This document shows positions 5,400 to 7,986 of a stretch of DNA of 7,986 bases, piece after piece. The stretch is from Bacillota bacterium. Its GTDB lineage: Bacteria; Bacillota; Sulfobacillia; RBS10-35; JAJYVN01. Positions within the stretch are counted from its first letter, which is position 1. The number at the start of each line of letters is the position of its first letter. Where the stretch lies: positions 1-7,986 of the forward strand of contig JAJYVN010000135.1 of the NCBI GenBank assembly GCA_021791995.1. The letters run 5' to 3'. Both the position numbers and the translations under genes were made by a program. Under the pieces are notes generated by a model, which was not told where the DNA came from, did not search any database, and was given only the letters and a program-made list of their open reading frames with translations.

Positions 5400-5769
5400 G
5401 GGCCACACCTCCTTCGCGGTCTTCCGTGTGCAACCGTGCCAGCCATGTTCGCAGCGACGAATCCGCAAGGCGGTAAAAGGCCATGCGTCCCTCCTTGCGA
5501 TAACGCACCATACCGAAAGTGCGAAGGATTTTTAGATGCTGGGAAGTGGCGGTCTGGCTGATGCCAAGCAGGCCACTAAGGTCGCAGACACAGAGTTCCG
5601 CCAGCGACAAGGCCGCCAGGATCCGCAGGCGCGTCGGGTCTCCCAGGGCACGGAACCGTTCCGCCTCCACATGGGCGCGTTCTTCGTCGGCAAGCATGGG
5701 CTGGAGTGCCGCAAGCTTGGTCCCATGAACCACCCGCGCCTCGCAAGTGCCCTCTTCCCGTTCGGTCAC
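5380..5769 (-). CDS. ArsR/SmtB-family metal-responsive repressor, CadC-like
   Basis: A winged-helix dimeric repressor that leaves DNA on binding metal. The GTG start at 5769 gives 129 residues and has GGAGG 8 bases upstream; ATGs at 5787, 5796 and 5802 would lengthen it to at most 140 residues but have no ribosome site and run into the repeat block. Visible motifs, numbered on the 140-residue form, are FRALGDPTRLRIL (50-62), ELCVCDLSGLLG (69-80, Cys71 and Cys73), recognition helix SQTATSQHLKIL (82-93) and wing YRKEGRMAFYRL (101-112). An N-terminal GTCE (Cys20) matches the TCE of CadC, so a three-Cys alpha3N-type site (Cys20, Cys71, Cys73) is possible; CadC's second N-terminal Cys is absent. 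ELCVCDL also occurs in arsenite-sensing ArsR, but the two downstream genes are CDF-type, favouring Zn/Cd/Pb sensing. No arsenic genes are in the window. Confidence 0.88.
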   Translation of the reverse strand: MTEREEGTCEARVVHGTKLAALQPMLADEERAHVEAERFRALGDPTRLRILAALSLAELCVCDLSGLLGISQTATSQHLKILRTFGMVRYRKEGRMAFYRLADSSLRTWLARLHTEDREGGVAHERESV

Positions 5770-5794
5770 AACAGCCACCTCCGGCATCCCATTC

Positions 5795-5821
5795 ATGCGC
5801 ATATACGCATATGATGTGCAT
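5795..5821 (-). promoter_or_regulatory. Short-repeat block, likely operator of the ArsR-type repressor
   Basis: Twenty-six bases before the chosen GTG start lies nested symmetry: ATGCGCAT (5795-5802) and ATGTGCAT (5814-5821) form an imperfect 8-11-8 inverted repeat (7 of 8 matched). Inside it CATAT-4-ATATG (5800-5813) is a perfect inner repeat, and GCGCATAT/ACGCATAT (5797-5812) is a near-perfect direct repeat. ArsR/SmtB proteins bind AT-rich imperfect palindromes over their own promoters. A TTGCGT (minus strand, 5834-5839) could be the -35; with 17-19 bases spacing the -10 would fall at the edge of the block (CATCAT, ATCATA or TCATAT), all weak matches. Confidence 0.5.
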
Positions 5822-5966
5822 GTTGAGCTCGGAACGCAACCTCAGAAGGTGAGATCCTGTGGAGGAGGATACCAGGGGGGCGATGACCAAGATGCAGACG
5901 GTCACAGGAGGTTCAGCCAAAGGCCTGCGTCTTGGGCGGAGGCCACCTCAGCCCTCGCCCCTCCGG

Positions 5967-7986
5967 CTATCCGACAGCCCCCTCAATGGCCGCCGCTACG
6001 TCATCCGAGAGTTCGTCCGCACGGCGCAGTGCGGTCTGAAGTCGCGCGACCTCCATTTCCCTCGCGGCAATCTGTCCGGCGGGTTCACCCCGGGTTTTAG
6101 CCATCGCCAGTGCACGTTCGTGGCTGGCCAACATCCGGCGGAACAGCGGAACGGCGCTCTTCTTCGGCTGGGCGTGCACACAGCCTAGACAGACGAGCCC
6201 TCGGGGACAGTGCTCGCCCGTCGGCAGCGCGCAGATGTGTGTGCCCATGTCTCGCATGCTGCAGCCGGTGGAGAATGCCGCCCATTCTTCTGGAGTGGGA
6301 TTACGGAGGCTCTCCTCACCATGCACGGCCATGAAGGCTGCGCGAACGGCCTGCCGGTATTCTTCCACCAACCGCGTCGGGTAGAGCTTGGCGTAGACCA
6401 TGACCGTGTCGATGGTCGCATGCCCAAGAAGTGCCTGGATCACGTGCACTGGCGTGTTGCTGTTCAGGTGTTCTGAAGCAAAAACCCGCCGACAATCGTG
6501 CGGGTGAAGGCTCAGCGGGGTACCGTCGGCACGCCGGGCGCCGGCGGCCCTGGACAACGCCGCCAAACGGTCGCGGATGGTTGTCACGCCAATGGCACTT
6601 GGATGCTTCCGTCCCTGCAACAGATACGGCGCTCGGGGCCAGGGGCGCTTTTCGTTGTGGTCCCAGTGGTCGCATTCGGGCACCGCATCGGCGTCGTAGA
6701 AACGCTTGACTTGGCGGATGATCTCAGCGATCACCCGGCCGAGACCGTCTCCGATGGGGACGACTCGCGCCCTGTCGTACTTGGACGGCTTGACATGGAG
6801 CATGTAGTAGACGCGACCATCAGGCATGTTCCGGCGGAGGATGTCAAGCGTGGTGAGCTCGCACGCCTCTTCGATCCGGAGCCCGCTCTGCACAAGGAGT
6901 TCAAGAAGCGCCCAGTCCCAAAAGGCTTCCACGTACTTGGTCCGACTGCGGAGGTCTTCGGCCGACATGGCGTCCTTTGACTCCTGCCAGCGGCGAAAGG
7001 CGTACGCCCGGATGTTGGGCATCTCGCGTTCGAGGTCCAGGACCGTGGCGGTTAACCAAGCCTCCTGCCGCCGACGCGCCTTTTCAAATCCGATGCCAAC
7101 CAGGTCGCGGCGGGTCAAGGGTATGGTCCGTGGAGCCATGGTCGCAAACGGTGAGTCCTCTTCGGTGGCCCAGGTGCACAAGTCTGAGAAGAAAACGCGC
7201 AGGTAAACCAGCCATGCGTGAGCTGTTGTCCCCACCTCGCCGTCAGCGCGGCTCCGCGTTGAATTCCGAGCCTCCTCAATCATGTATGGGATGAATGCCC
7301 TGGCATGAGCAGGAAGAACATCGGCGGACGACCGCACCTCCGGGTACCGTTCGTCAATAAACCGCCAGAAGCGCGCCAGGACCATGCCCTTGGCCCAGAC
7401 AGTGTGATAGGCGTCGCTAACGCGGGCCGCATAGGTCTGAAGGTAGAGCCGCGTAACGTCCCGAAACCGCTCGGGGATGTCCCAGAGATCCACCAGTTGT
7501 TCTGGCGTACGGCGCGCGCGCCGGCGGTGCCGCTCAGTACCACGTTGAGGAGTCCTGTCGAAGACCCCGAGAGTGCAGAGAGCCGCGTCCAACACGTTGC
7601 AGCCCTTGGCTGCCCCCCGTGGCAGCGTCTTCAGGTCCTGTTCCGTGATCTGCCGGTAGGACTCGTAGCCACGCACCAGCATCAGGCGTATAGCAATCTG
7701 CAGGGCAAGCATGTGCGCTCTGGAACTCACCCAGGTAACCGCGTCTATGGCCTGCCGCAAGGTGGATATCTCATGCGCCAGTGCATCGTCCGGATGCAGC
7801 CGAGCCGTCCACTGCCCGACCCGCGCGCCGCCGACAAGGCTCCAACTCGGCCGCACGACCCGTGCGGTGACGATGGCCCGGACGCCCAAACTCCAGCGGC
7901 TCGCGATACCGCGATCCCGTCCGGCACGCCAGGCAAGCCAAACGCGCTGCTCAAATTCATACCACCGCTCACCGAGCGTATTACCT
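5967..7986 (-). CDS. Long tyrosine recombinase/integrase, 5' end outside window
   Basis: A site-specific DNA recombinase of the phage-integrase family, predicted to cut and rejoin DNA through a covalent tyrosine intermediate. Numbered from the TTG at 7889 (640 residues): an N-terminal region of about 310 residues including a probable core-binding helical domain, then the catalytic domain with Arg338 (SGLRIEEA), Lys370 (KPSKYDR), His464 and Arg467 (HPHDCRRVF), His490 (LLGH) and nucleophile Tyr499 (VMVYAK); the set is complete. A tail follows with Cys543, 553, 561, 567 and 570 (GLVCLGC), a likely zinc-binding cluster, and a charged helical end. The frame continues without a stop from 7889 to the window edge, 32 more sensible codons (GERWYEFEQR), so the true start is probably outside. 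Its size recalls Tn554 TnpB-type recombinases, which act with partner recombinases; no partner is visible. It may have mobilised the adjacent metal genes. Confidence 0.85.
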   Translation of the reverse strand, partial: GNTLGERWYEFEQRVWLAWRAGRDRGIASRWSLGVRAIVTARVVRPSWSLVGGARVGQWTARLHPDDALAHEISTLRQAIDAVTWVSSRAHMLALQIAIRLMLVRGYESYRQITEQDLKTLPRGAAKGCNVLDAALCTLGVFDRTPQRGTERHRRRARRTPEQLVDLWDIPERFRDVTRLYLQTYAARVSDAYHTVWAKGMVLARFWRFIDERYPEVRSSADVLPAHARAFIPYMIEEARNSTRSRADGEVGTTAHAWLVYLRVFFSDLCTWATEEDSPFATMAPRTIPLTRRDLVGIGFEKARRRQEAWLTATVLDLEREMPNIRAYAFRRWQESKDAMSAEDLRSRTKYVEAFWDWALLELLVQSGLRIEEACELTTLDILRRNMPDGRVYYMLHVKPSKYDRARVVPIGDGLGRVIAEIIRQVKRFYDADAVPECDHWDHNEKRPWPRAPYLLQGRKHPSAIGVTTIRDRLAALSRAAGARRADGTPLSLHPHDCRRVFASEHLNSNTPVHVIQALLGHATIDTVMVYAKLYPTRLVEEYRQAVRAAFMAVHGEESLRNPTPEEWAAFSTGCSMRDMGTHICALPTGEHCPRGLVCLGCVHAQPKKSAVPLFRRMLASHERALAMAKTRGEPAGQIAAREMEVARLQTALRRADELSDDVAAAIEGAVG

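Noticed and set aside
4752..5468. Longer start of the short CDF at 5468
   Set aside because: The added 23 residues sit inside the repressor gene in another frame, whereas the ATG at 5399 has AAGGAGG at ideal spacing.
5803..5966. Recombinase attachment site between the recombinase and the repressor gene
   Set aside because: No tRNA end, no clear core repeat and no matching repeat elsewhere in the window could be seen.
5859..6188. Plus-strand frame beginning with GTG next to GGAGGAGG-like sequence, opposite the recombinase end
   Set aside because: Most of it is antisense to the conserved Cys-rich recombinase tail, and the product has no recognisable feature.
7745..7972. Minus-strand frame starting close to the right edge with an ATG
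   Set aside because: It overlaps the continuing recombinase frame, which has more protein-like composition and runs open to the edge.

Overview
The window is a GC-rich stretch of bacterial DNA in which every gene I can support lies on the minus strand. It therefore reads from the right edge (base 7986) to the left edge (base 1). No rRNA, tRNA, CRISPR array or insertion sequence is visible. The protein set (NiCoT/NicO exporter, CsoR/RcnR-type and ArsR-type metal sensors, ZitB-like CDF, NRAMP relative, long tyrosine recombinase) and the base composition suggest a metal-exposed Gram-negative bacterium, probably proteobacterial. The sequence does not fix the genus.

Layout, in transcription order. 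(1) 7986-5967: a very long tyrosine recombinase with all catalytic residues and a cysteine-rich C-terminal tail; its 5' end runs off the window. (2) 5769-3749: a three-gene metal-efflux unit. It holds a CadC/ArsR-like repressor, a short CDF-like transporter that overlaps it by 20 bases, and a canonical His-rich zinc-type CDF exporter 22 bases further on. A block of short repeats at 5795-5821 is the likely operator. (3) 3547-2397: an RcnR/InrS-type repressor followed 9 bases later by a NiCoT/NicO-type exporter with a very His-rich loop. They are driven by a promoter embedded in a perfect 13-1-13 palindrome that also contains the ribosome binding site and touches the start codon. (4) 2396-1995: a 402-base non-coding stretch with a strong intrinsic terminator pointing in the direction of the genes. 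(5) 1994-152: an NRAMP-superfamily transporter whose metal-site motifs differ from MntH and resemble the Mg2+-transporting NRMT branch. It is followed by two small membrane proteins of 55 and 74 residues, the first of them a short reading frame easily missed. (6) 151-1: a hairpin and no gene I can define.

Together this looks like a metal-homeostasis island. Two separately regulated efflux modules are predicted, one for Zn/Cd/Pb-type ions and one for Ni/Co. They are paired with a divalent-cation uptake-type carrier and its two small companions, and flanked by an integrase that may reflect how the block was acquired. The most distinctive sequence feature is the palindrome at 3499-3525. The most interesting proteins are the domain-reduced CDF at 4752-5399 and the NRMT-like carrier with its uncharacterised small partners.
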